Positions 26,123 through 33,180 of a DNA stretch of 35,552 nt are shown here, one piece after another. The first letter of the stretch is position 1; each line of letters begins with the position of its first letter. Made by a program: the position numbers and the translations under genes. Below the pieces are notes generated by a model, which was not told the DNA's origin, made no database searches, and saw only the letters and a list, made by a program, of their open reading frames with translations. The stretch comes from Planctomycetaceae bacterium (GTDB taxonomy: Bacteria; Planctomycetota; Planctomycetia; Planctomycetales; Planctomycetaceae), in the NCBI GenBank assembly GCA_021732415.1, contig JAKFVC010000272.1, forward strand, positions 1-35,552. Direction: 5' to 3'.

Positions 26123-26136
26123 TTCCCAAATACGCT

Positions 26137-26664
26137 CTAAGTCGAACAACCACCCCCATCGCCACAACCGCAGCCGCCCCCTTGCGGAGCCGGCATGGGA
26201 ACCAGGCCGTCTTTGCTCACCGGCTGGACTTCCACCGAGGCATACCCGGCGGTGGCGGCAAATAACGCCAGTTTCGTCGTGTCGGGGCCGCGTCCGGTCA
26301 GGACATACAGAATCAGCTTCTGGCGGTCCAAAGTCCATTCCAAGTCGACCAGTTCGAGGTCGAGCTGCCAGTCCCGGATGCGCGACCACCATTCGCCATA
26401 ACCGAGCTGGCATTCGTCGCGCATCTCGCGATCGGTGGCTTCGTCGGAAGTGCTGGCCGACCGCACGATTTCCATTTCTGCGGGAGTCTCGTCGGTATCG
26501 TTCGCGGATTTGACCGGGATTTTCTGGAGCAACGTCCCGATTTCGAGACCACGGGGGGAATGAATCACCACACGCAGATCACGTTCCAGACCATCGAGAT
26601 CATTGGCCCAAAACCGAGCAATCTCGGGAATCACACCATATCGGACCAGCCATTTGGATTGCAT
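26137..26664 (-). CDS. PSP1-like domain protein with Cys/Gly-rich tail
   Basis: ATG 26664 gives 175 residues (TTG 26685, with AGGTG ahead, is a possible longer start). Residues 3-48 (KWLVRYGVIPEIARFWANDL, then RVVIHSPRGLEIGTLL) match the start of the PSP1 family, in which 'R-x-RGLE-x-G' is typical. Residues 110-148 (WTLDRQKLILYVLT...DTTKLALFAATAGYASVEVQ) match its C-terminal half. B. subtilis YaaT/RicT is the best-known member and acts in a complex affecting RNA maturation and phosphorelay. The tail GGGCGCGDGGGCS (Cys165, Cys167, Cys173) suggests a metal or iron-sulfur site; Fe-S binding is known for the Ric complex. Assignment is by pattern only. Confidence 0.72.
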   Translation of the reverse strand: MQSKWLVRYGVIPEIARFWANDLDGLERDLRVVIHSPRGLEIGTLLQKIPVKSANDTDETPAEMEIVRSASTSDEATDREMRDECQLGYGEWWSRIRDWQLDLELVDLEWTLDRQKLILYVLTGRGPDTTKLALFAATAGYASVEVQPVSKDGLVPMPAPQGGGCGCGDGGGCST

Positions 26665-26714
26665 ACGTTTTCGAATTTCTAACAAGCACCTGAAATCAGA
26701 TTGCCGCTCTTCCC

Positions 26715-26788
26715 ATTCGTGTCATTGGTGTCATTCGTGGTTAAAAACTTCTCGATGAATAACCACGAATCACACTAATGACACGAAT
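26715..26788. repeat. 28-base inverted repeat upstream of the PSP1-like gene
   Basis: ATTCGTGTCATTGGTGTCAT at 26715-26734, continuing to 26742, pairs with 26761-26788 (AACCACGAATCACACTAATG...) with two mismatches and an 18-base loop. It lies 50 bases upstream of the PSP1-like start and could fall within its promoter or leader. Confidence 0.85.
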
Positions 26789-26812
26789 TAGGATTCTTTA
26801 CGTTGACCTCAC

Positions 26813-26846
26813 AAATTGTCCGGGGCCTACGGCACCCGGCTCACCT
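26813..26846. repeat. solo arm of the GAGCCGGG-type repeat
   Basis: TCCGGGGCCTACGGCACCCG, followed by GCTCACCTG, equals the right inner arm of the repeat at 11869-11894 apart from one missing T and one transition. No matching inverted arm is seen within several hundred bases, so this is a half element or the remnant of a degraded one. Confidence 0.7.
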
Positions 26847-26992
26847 GTAACTCGTTTCCGGGACGGTAGAAACTGCGGACGACATGCTTCCATCCACTGC
26901 ACTTTACCGCCAAGGACTACCCTCTTGTGCCATGCGAGTTGTTACAATTTTACCCAAAACCGGATCGCGGCACACTGCGGTTTGAACGGTTG

Positions 26993-27259
26993 TCAGGCTG
27001 GCTCGCGAATAGACCATCCAAAGAGCTCCCGAAAGTCTTCGAAGCACTTCGGACATATCCAATCGCGTCGATCGTCTGTAACGTATCCTTCCCTCAAGAT
27101 GTCAGGTGCATCCACCTCCATGAACTTGGCCCAGCAAAACTCACAGTGGTCATGGTCCCACCTGGCGCTAGGTGCGACATATGCAACTCGACTCAATGTC
27201 ACTCCGGCAAGGTATCGCTCCTGACCGTGAAGTCGCCAGTCGTCGCCCCACTTAGACAT
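26993..27259 (-). CDS. small CxxC/CxxC (zinc-ribbon-like) protein of unknown function
   Basis: This 88-residue protein opens MSKWGDDWRLHGQERYLAGV, with CEFC (39-42) and CPKC (69-72), a spacing suitable for one zinc site. Aromatic and acidic residues are frequent (WICPKCFEDFRELFGW). It lies 16 bases downstream of the 641-residue gene on the same strand and is probably cotranscribed with it. Antisense frames cover the same bases but lack coding character. No named family is recognised; zinc binding is inferred from the cysteine pairs. Confidence 0.7.
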   Translation of the reverse strand: MSKWGDDWRLHGQERYLAGVTLSRVAYVAPSARWDHDHCEFCWAKFMEVDAPDILREGYVTDDRRDWICPKCFEDFRELFGWSIREPA

Positions 27260-27275
27260 GGAAGTCGCCCAACGA

Positions 27276-29201
27276 TTATTCGACCAACATTAAAGGAGTA
27301 ATATCCCCATTCGGTTCAACCGCTCCAATCACGGTTTCATATCGCGTTTGATGACCCAGGACACTCCGCGGTTCAATCGATTGGCGGAGCGACCGATAGA
27401 TCAACCACTGCTGGTTGCCGACCTTCACGCGATGTCCCGAGGCAATTTCTGGCTTCAGGACTTTTTGCTGTTCGGCCACCGTCAACGACTTCCAGGTCGC
27501 CTCGGCCGTCCGGCGGGTAGGCGACCAATCGATCAAGATTGGATTATACCACGCCGACCCGCTGCCCGTCGTCTGGAAACTGAAATCGGCACTAAACTGG
27601 CCGGGTGTGCTGACCACATTCTGCTGCGGCAAGGTCACCGGAAAGACGCGAAGTGGAATTCCCCCCGCGGTCAGTTGCACCTCACGCGTTTTCGAACTCG
27701 TGGTGCTCTTGATGCCCTCTACCAGCGGCAAACGTGTGTGATAATGGAATCCCTCGCCTTTGATATCGCCCAGCGATTCCGCAATCATGCAGAACTGGCG
27801 GGTCCGGGACAACAGGATCTGGCGTTCGATGCGGACCACCCCGCGGATGAACAACTGCATTTCGAGGTAGTCGGCATCCTCGTCCGTCTGCCAGCAGACG
27901 CAGTACCAGTCTCCGTGGAAGGGAGTCGTTTTCTCGCCGATCGTGATTTCCGAGTACCACTCGCCATCCATGACCGGCTGGCCTTGAACGGTAAATTCGA
28001 CATTCATCGCCGGCTGATCGTGAGTCACCGTCACGCGATCAGCGTGAGCTCCCCAGTGGGTCCGCATGACGGCCCAGCCAGCGTCATCCGACTGATTCAC
28101 CGGGCCAATGCAGATCTCCAGCGGAGCCCGCCGCGGTGCGGTACCGGGCTTCGTCGTCTCGCCCCGCTTCACCGCACGCCGCGGTTGGGTTAACAGCGAA
28201 CGCAGGGCCGCTTCCGTATCGGGCCAACCTGATGCCCACAGGACAGCTTCTGCAAATTCCCGGGCATCGGGCATCTGGACGCGGCTGACGGCAAACGTCC
28301 CGTCGGGCCGAATCAGCGGAGCGACCTTTTCGATCAGCGACCGATACTGCTCGGCCGCGTCGGCATCCCAGACCGGAATTTCTTCGAGGGCCGCCGTCTG
28401 CAGAATGCGCGTGATCACCGCCAGCCACAGCGACAAGCGCGGCAGCAAATCGGCGTGCGGAGCCCCGTGATCATCGGTTCGCTCATAGAGTTCGTGCTCG
28501 AGCAATTCGGCCCCGGTCTGCCGCAGCTTCTCCGAACCTTTCACCCCCGCGAAAACCACTCCAGCCTGCCACGGGAGTTCACAATTCCGCAACAGCGACA
28601 AATCCAGGAACGAATCGGTGAGATATCCGTACCGGGCAATCTCCGCCCGATGCCCGTCGGTGCCGCGCGGCACGTCCTGCATCTGAGCCAGCTGATTGAT
28701 ATCGCTGGCGATCGTGAGCAATTTCCGCCAGATCGCAAACGCAGTGGGAACGGTCAGACGCGTCAGACTTTGCGGCAACATCTCCAGCAGAGTGAGATAT
28801 TCCCACATCGACAGCGCCGAGGGTGCCACTTCGAATTGCAGCCACCAAGTTTCCAGCGGATCGACCGCCACGGATGAAGAAGCCTTCTTATTCTTCGTTC
28901 CAAGCTTCTTGATCGGAGCATCAACATTAGGCGAAACCGCGTCTGCCAAAGCCTGTTCGCGGGGCGAAATCACAAATGCTTGCAGCGACCAGATCGCACG
29001 ACAGAGCAAAGCAGGTTTGTCGGCGGAGGGACTCCAATGGTCGGCCAACGCGGCGACGAACGCGGGAATGTCACCCTTTTTGGCGACTTGAGACAGCGCC
29101 GGAACAGCTCCGCGCTTCCAGGCGACCGCCTTCAAAAAGTCCTTATCTGAGAGAGCGGCCCAAGTTTGCTCACCGGCCCCGCCGCCCAATTCCAACTGCA
29201 T
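27276..29201 (-). CDS. large protein of unknown function, beta-rich C-terminal half
   Basis: ATG 29201 (MQLELGGGAGEQTWAALSDK) or GTG 29207 starts a 641- or 643-residue protein. Residues 1-300 are helical (KAVAWKRGAVPALSQVAKKG, LSMWEYLTLLEMLPQSLTRL), with a Lys/Ser linker near 100. From about 345 the pattern is beta-sandwich-like, with FHGDWYCVCWQTDEDADYLE and LFIRGVVRIERQILLSRTRQ, and ends QTRYETVIGAVEPNGDITPL. Helical plus beta-sandwich halves recall heparinase II/III-type lyases, but I cannot point to their catalytic motif, so this remains a suggestion. No signal peptide is seen. The CxxC gene follows closely. Confidence 0.75.
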   Translation of the reverse strand: MQLELGGGAGEQTWAALSDKDFLKAVAWKRGAVPALSQVAKKGDIPAFVAALADHWSPSADKPALLCRAIWSLQAFVISPREQALADAVSPNVDAPIKKLGTKNKKASSSVAVDPLETWWLQFEVAPSALSMWEYLTLLEMLPQSLTRLTVPTAFAIWRKLLTIASDINQLAQMQDVPRGTDGHRAEIARYGYLTDSFLDLSLLRNCELPWQAGVVFAGVKGSEKLRQTGAELLEHELYERTDDHGAPHADLLPRLSLWLAVITRILQTAALEEIPVWDADAAEQYRSLIEKVAPLIRPDGTFAVSRVQMPDAREFAEAVLWASGWPDTEAALRSLLTQPRRAVKRGETTKPGTAPRRAPLEICIGPVNQSDDAGWAVMRTHWGAHADRVTVTHDQPAMNVEFTVQGQPVMDGEWYSEITIGEKTTPFHGDWYCVCWQTDEDADYLEMQLFIRGVVRIERQILLSRTRQFCMIAESLGDIKGEGFHYHTRLPLVEGIKSTTSSKTREVQLTAGGIPLRVFPVTLPQQNVVSTPGQFSADFSFQTTGSGSAWYNPILIDWSPTRRTAEATWKSLTVAEQQKVLKPEIASGHRVKVGNQQWLIYRSLRQSIEPRSVLGHQTRYETVIGAVEPNGDITPLMLVE

Positions 29202-29322
29202 AGCCACGCGCCGCCCCCCGCGAAAGAAACCGATAAGATCAGCACTTCAGCATAGGGTTTACAGGGTTCGACGTCCAGAATGTGCGGCAGACATCTGAAC
29301 CTGCCGCAGAAACTCCATCCGA

Positions 29323-29535
29323 TTACTCCCCATGACCATTCACCGGGACGGCGTCATCCGGACGACGGGCACCAGGCTCCGGCTCAGCATCACCGCCGAC
29401 GAGTTTTGTCACCTCACCTTTGCGGTTGATGATTCCAGTTTGAACCATCCGTTCAAAATGCTCGCGAGGCGTCATCGAATCGATCGATTCCTGCAATGCT
29501 TTGCGCACCTCTTCATACGTATATTGTCTGCTCAT
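29323..29535 (-). CDS. 70-residue partner of the ADP-ribosyltransferase-like protein, candidate antitoxin
   Basis: ATG 29535 follows a perfect AGGAGG (29544-29549) that lies directly beyond the stop of the upstream gene, so translation is probably coupled. Residues 1-45 are helical and charged (MSRQYTYEEVRKALQESIDS, PREHFERMVQTGI), ending with NRKGEVTKLVGG. The remainder, rich in Pro, Asp and Gly, is probably disordered. No DNA-binding motif is obvious. Small size, tight spacing and a predicted ADP-ribosyltransferase upstream suggest an antitoxin or immunity-like partner, but the order (larger gene first) and the lack of a known family leave this as inference. Confidence 0.75.
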   Translation of the reverse strand: MSRQYTYEEVRKALQESIDSMTPREHFERMVQTGIINRKGEVTKLVGGDAEPEPGARRPDDAVPVNGHGE

Positions 29536-29549
29536 AAGTCTAACCTCCT

Positions 29550-30107
29550 CTATAGATTGGGTCTAAATACCCCCAATATAGATTCAGAATTTCTCACTGC
29601 GATCTGAATATGAGTCTCGGAGGAAATCGTCGTGCCTGCGAAGATGGGATCTCCCTCGAGAAACGCCCCGCGAACCGTGTTGTAGATGAAATCCCGGGCG
29701 CTCAATTGATCGATACAATCATTGATGACCGCACAATCGAGTTTCCGTAATTTCGATTGACGTCCCTTGTTCTTGGGCAACGCCTCGTGAACTTCATCGA
29801 AGGAATTCTCGAACGCGAGATAACTCTGTGCAAGAATCTTTGTGTTCCATTCGTCCAACAAATCGAAACAGCGCCCCAGTTGAATTATCGCTCCGATAAC
29901 GGCAAAGTCGTCTGGATATTTTTCCTTGGCCCATCTTAATGCACGTTCCGGTGAATGTTCCCAGAAGTAGATCCCCTTCCCGAGCCAGTCGTACGCGTTC
30001 TCACTCGGCTCCCAGTCGGCGATCTTCCGCGTACCGAGCAAAATGTCATGTGCGAACTGGCTATTACAGCCATGGTAGCCAACGACAATCCGAGCAAATT
30101 TCTCCAT
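29550..30107 (-). CDS. predicted PARP-like ADP-ribosyltransferase, candidate toxin
   Basis: This 185-residue protein carries the H-Y-E pattern of PARP-like ADP-ribosyltransferases: GYHGC with His12, WLGKGIYFW with Tyr47, followed by HSPERALRWAKEKY, and SSETHIQIAV with Glu164 near the end, leading into ILGVFRP. In the family His and Tyr hold NAD and Glu drives transfer. The size equals a bare catalytic domain, with no signal peptide or secretion domain, so it would act in the cytoplasm. It is followed after 14 bases by a 70-residue gene. The target could be protein, nucleic acid or a small molecule. No strong ribosome binding site; instead a palindrome lies just upstream of the start. Confidence 0.78.
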   Translation of the reverse strand: MEKFARIVVGYHGCNSQFAHDILLGTRKIADWEPSENAYDWLGKGIYFWEHSPERALRWAKEKYPDDFAVIGAIIQLGRCFDLLDEWNTKILAQSYLAFENSFDEVHEALPKNKGRQSKLRKLDCAVINDCIDQLSARDFIYNTVRGAFLEGDPIFAGTTISSETHIQIAVRNSESILGVFRPNL

Positions 30108-30113
30108 TTGAGG

Positions 30114-30131
30114 ATCTCAATTGAGATTTTA
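30114..30131 (-). promoter_or_regulatory. palindromic candidate operator overlapping a -10-like box before the ADP-ribosyltransferase gene
   Basis: ATCTCAATTGAGAT (30114-30127) is a perfect 14-base palindrome seven bases from the start codon. A third half site, CTCAA, follows before the ATG, making CTCAA-TTGAG-ATC-CTCAA. On the coding strand TAAAAT (30131-30126) matches a -10 box at five of six positions and overlaps the palindrome. A bound repressor would block initiation, as in autoregulated toxin-antitoxin operons. No good -35 is seen. Confidence 0.5.
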
Positions 30132-30170
30132 TCGAGGGATCCACGACGAAGCGATAAGAATCCAGAGAAT

Positions 30171-30830
30171 TCAGATCTCGCGCCGGTGCCGGATGATCTC
30201 ACCTTCGACCAGATAAACCACGTCCTCAGCGATATTCGTGGCATGATCCGCGACGCGTTCCACATGGCGTGACGCCGAGAACAAATGCATCGTGGGTTCG
30301 ATCAAATCGGGACGTTTTTGCATCGTTTCGACCAGATCGGCGATGATCTCGCGATTCAGTGAGTCGACTTCGTCGTCCTGCGTGCAGACCCGGCGGGCCA
30401 GTTTGCTGTCTTGTTCGACGAACGCGTCGATCGCGTCGTGGAGCATGTTCAAGGCCAGCTCGGACATGTGCCGCAGTTTGTCGGGGACTTCGACTTCCGG
30501 TCCGGAAGCCAGTCCGCGGGCCCGTTCCGCAATATTGACCGCCAGATCGGCCACGCGTTCCAGTTCGGATGTGATCTTCAAGATGCTCGCAATGCGTCGC
30601 AAATCGACCGCGACCGGCTGGTGTAAGGCCAAGATCTTCAGGCACTCTTCTTCAATCTGGACGTCCCAGCGATCGATTTCATCATCGCGGTCGATTAGCC
30701 CGGGGTTCTGTTCGGAGACGGGCTTGCCCAGTTCCTCCACCGAGTGATTCACCAGTTCTTCCACCATCGCGCACATCGAAAGGACCGATTTGTGCAAGGC
30801 GTCCATGTCGCGGCGGAGATGAATAGTCAT
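30171..30830 (-). CDS. phoU: PhoU family phosphate-signalling protein
   Basis: ATG 30830 (MTIHLRRDMDALHKSVLSMC) gives 219 residues, the usual PhoU length; the open frame extends upstream without PhoU character. It has two three-helix repeats, each with the metal-binding signature, ELERVADLAVNIAERA in the first and HVERVADHATNIAEDV in the second. PhoU links the Pst phosphate transporter to the PhoR/PhoB system and limits phosphate uptake. No pst or pho genes are in the window, so it stands apart from its usual operon. The ADP-ribosyltransferase-like gene follows 63 bases downstream on the same strand. Confidence 0.93.
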   Translation of the reverse strand: MTIHLRRDMDALHKSVLSMCAMVEELVNHSVEELGKPVSEQNPGLIDRDDEIDRWDVQIEEECLKILALHQPVAVDLRRIASILKITSELERVADLAVNIAERARGLASGPEVEVPDKLRHMSELALNMLHDAIDAFVEQDSKLARRVCTQDDEVDSLNREIIADLVETMQKRPDLIEPTMHLFSASRHVERVADHATNIAEDVVYLVEGEIIRHRREI

Positions 30831-31138
30831 AGCGGATGGCGAGTGCTGTGGTGACAAAGAAACGTATGCACACAGGCGGAGCCAGTGGCATCCAGAGATC
30901 AATCTGTGTTGTGAAGATACGCGAAAAATCCCGTCGTCGCAACGATCTGCGCGCGGCTTCCATCGTAGGAGCGGTCTCCACGCTAGCGAACCCTGAGGCT
31001 TGCCTCGCTCCGAGGCGTGTGACAGAATCCAACAGAACGCTGGGTTCGAAGTTTGTGAAAACGGTCGTTGCCCGATCCTGGATCTTTCAGCAACGACGAC
31101 GACATGCACACAACCTGCCACATGAGGAGGGAATCGTG
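30831..31138. other. 308-base divergent intergenic region between phoU and the solute-binding protein gene
   Basis: It must hold both promoters, but no convincing boxes were found by eye. AGGAGG at 31125-31130 is the ribosome binding site of the gene to the right. GAGGCTTGCCTC at about 30990-31001 is a small inverted repeat. The open frames crossing this interval are upstream extensions of the two flanking genes. Confidence 0.35.
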
Positions 31139-33067
31139 ATGTTCTACAGGCCGGAATGGAAATGGCTGGCGTTGGGATTGGGAATGGTCCTCGTAGGCTG
31201 GGCCGATCTGCCCGCTCAAGGGACCAAGAAAGCCGCGGAGAAAACGGCCACCAAAGCGGCGGACCCCGATACGCTGATTGAACCCTTCACCCCGCCGAAG
31301 CTGTCGGAACTCGATGCGAAAGCCAAGTGGGAAAAGCAGCCCGTACTGGATGCCTTTGAACTGCTGAAGGCCAAGAAAGCCAAAGAGAAATCGCTGGCCA
31401 CAGTTGCCGAAGCCCTGAAGCTGCAGAATACTTCACCCGCCAACAATGCCAAGATTCTCAACGCGCTCGGACAATTGCCGACGAACGACGATGAAGTCGA
31501 CTGGGATGCCACGTTCAACCGGCATGTCTCGATGGACATCAAGAGCAGCAACGGGATCCTGGTCAGTTCGGCGGCCGAAATGGAAGTCACGGGATTGATG
31601 GGTTTCAGCCTGTTCGCCTTCGACTGGAATTTTATTCCGTTCGCTGCGGCGGAGCACGTGGTGACCTGGGAGAGCAGCGCCGATCATACGATCGATAAGG
31701 TTGTCATACGCGACGATCTGACCTGGTCCGATGGAAAACCGATTACGGCCCACGACGTTGCCTTTTCGTTTCGAACCATCATGAACCCCAAGGTTCCCGT
31801 TCCCGCCGTGCGATCGGGGACCGACAAGCTGCGCTGGGTCGAAGCCTATGACGACCATACGGTGGTCTTCTTCCACAAAGAAGCCCTGGCGACCAATCTG
31901 TGGAACATGATGTATCCCATCATTCCGAAACACATCTATGAGGACTCCATCAAGGAAGATCCCACGCTGATCGACAGCGCGCATCACATCAAGCAGGAAA
32001 CATCGCCGGTTTCGGGCGGGGTCTATAATCTGGTCAAGCGAACTCGCGGGCAGGAGATCATTCTCGAACGCCGCGAAGATTACTATATGCACAAAGGCAA
32101 GCAAGTCCGCCAGAAACCCTATTTCAAAACGATCCGCTTTAACATCATCGAAGACCGCAACACGGCGTTGCTGGCCCTGAAGAAGGGGGACCTGGATGAA
32201 ATGATCCTGACGCCCGAAGACTGGAAATCGAAGACGATCGATGCCGATTTCTATGCGAAGAATACGAAGGGAACTGACGTCGAATGGACGTCCTTCCATT
32301 TCATGTGGAATATGACTTCGCCCTTCTTCTCCGACGCGCGAGTCCGCCAGGCGATGTCGTATGCGTACGACTATGACGAAATGCAAAACACATTGAACCT
32401 GGGTCTGTACGAGCGCAGCAATGGCATCTTCCACCGAACAGCCTGGATGTATCCCAAACCGGCCCCCGCGATCTATCAGCAGGATCTCGACAAGGCCGAA
32501 GAACTGCTGGACGAAGCCGGCTGGGAAGATTCCGACGGAGACGGCATTCGCGACAAGTTAATCGATGGCAAGCGAGTGAAATTTGAATTCACGCTGTTGA
32601 CCAGTAATATCCCCGACCGCATGAAATACAGTACGCTGCTGAAGGAGTGCCTCGGTAAGATCGGCGTGGTCTGTAATGTGAAACCGATGGAATTCGTGAC
32701 ACTCAGCGAAAAACTGCTGCAGCACGAATTTCAAGCGGCGTTCGGTGGCTGGGGCACGGGCGCTGACCCTGATACTTCTGTGAATATTTGGGGTAAAGGC
32801 GAGGGCCGCAATTACGGAAATTATCTCAATCCGGAGATTGATAAACTTTATACCCAGGGACGTAAAGAATTCGATCGCGCCAAGCGAGCGATCATCTACG
32901 GCAAGATCCACACGATTCTTTATAAGGACCAACCTTATACGTGGCTCTATTTCCGCAATGGGTTCTATGCGTTTAATAAAGATCTTCGCGGCTACATGTT
33001 CAGCCCGCGTGATCCGTATGGTTACTCGCCGGGAATGGGCAGCATCTGGAAGGCGAAGAAGAAATAG
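31139..33067 (+). CDS. family 5 extracellular solute-binding protein (peptide ABC transporter type)
   Basis: ATG 31139, eight bases after AGGAGG, gives 642 residues with a signal peptide (MFYRPEWKWLALGLGMVLVG, cleavage near LPAQG). An unusual charged N-terminal segment follows (about 29-130, rich in Lys and Ala). Then comes the SBP family 5 core: TWSDGKPITAHDVAFSFRTI, SPVSGGVYNLVKR, DARVRQAMSYAYDYDEM and FHRTAWMYPKPAP, with AAFGGWGTGADPD near the end. It should bind oligopeptides or similar ligands in the periplasm for an ABC importer. No permease or ATPase genes are adjacent, so it is an orphan within this window. A DxDxDG loop (DSDGDGIRD) may bind calcium. Confidence 0.92.
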   Translation: MFYRPEWKWLALGLGMVLVGWADLPAQGTKKAAEKTATKAADPDTLIEPFTPPKLSELDAKAKWEKQPVLDAFELLKAKKAKEKSLATVAEALKLQNTSPANNAKILNALGQLPTNDDEVDWDATFNRHVSMDIKSSNGILVSSAAEMEVTGLMGFSLFAFDWNFIPFAAAEHVVTWESSADHTIDKVVIRDDLTWSDGKPITAHDVAFSFRTIMNPKVPVPAVRSGTDKLRWVEAYDDHTVVFFHKEALATNLWNMMYPIIPKHIYEDSIKEDPTLIDSAHHIKQETSPVSGGVYNLVKRTRGQEIILERREDYYMHKGKQVRQKPYFKTIRFNIIEDRNTALLALKKGDLDEMILTPEDWKSKTIDADFYAKNTKGTDVEWTSFHFMWNMTSPFFSDARVRQAMSYAYDYDEMQNTLNLGLYERSNGIFHRTAWMYPKPAPAIYQQDLDKAEELLDEAGWEDSDGDGIRDKLIDGKRVKFEFTLLTSNIPDRMKYSTLLKECLGKIGVVCNVKPMEFVTLSEKLLQHEFQAAFGGWGTGADPDTSVNIWGKGEGRNYGNYLNPEIDKLYTQGRKEFDRAKRAIIYGKIHTILYKDQPYTWLYFRNGFYAFNKDLRGYMFSPRDPYGYSPGMGSIWKAKKK

Positions 33068-33115
33068 CGTCTCGCCGTTCCGTTCAAGCATGAGGACGGA
33101 TCACCGATAAGACGG

Positions 33116-33150
33116 AAACAGCCCGGACGCAATTCGCATCCGGGCTGTTT
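33116..33150. terminator. bidirectional rho-independent-type terminator
   Basis: AAACAGCCCGGACGC, loop AATTC, and GCATCCGGGCTGTTT form a 15-base stem with one mismatch. A-rich and T-rich stem ends on both sides allow it to serve both convergent genes (solute-binding protein and NTF2-repeat lipoprotein). Confidence 0.85.
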
Positions 33151-33180
33151 CATTTGTCGGCGATTGCGTGAAGGCTACTT

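Noticed and set aside
25868-26413. N-terminal extension of the helical-protein gene to 26413
   Set aside because: The extension runs straight through the inverted repeat at 25995-26122 and overlaps the PSP1-like gene; the internal ATG at 25867 has an AAGG upstream.
26778-27301. Plus-strand open frames across the CxxC gene
   Set aside because: They start in repeat sequence and lack coding character, while the minus-strand frame has two well-spaced CxxC pairs and lies 16 bases after an upstream gene.
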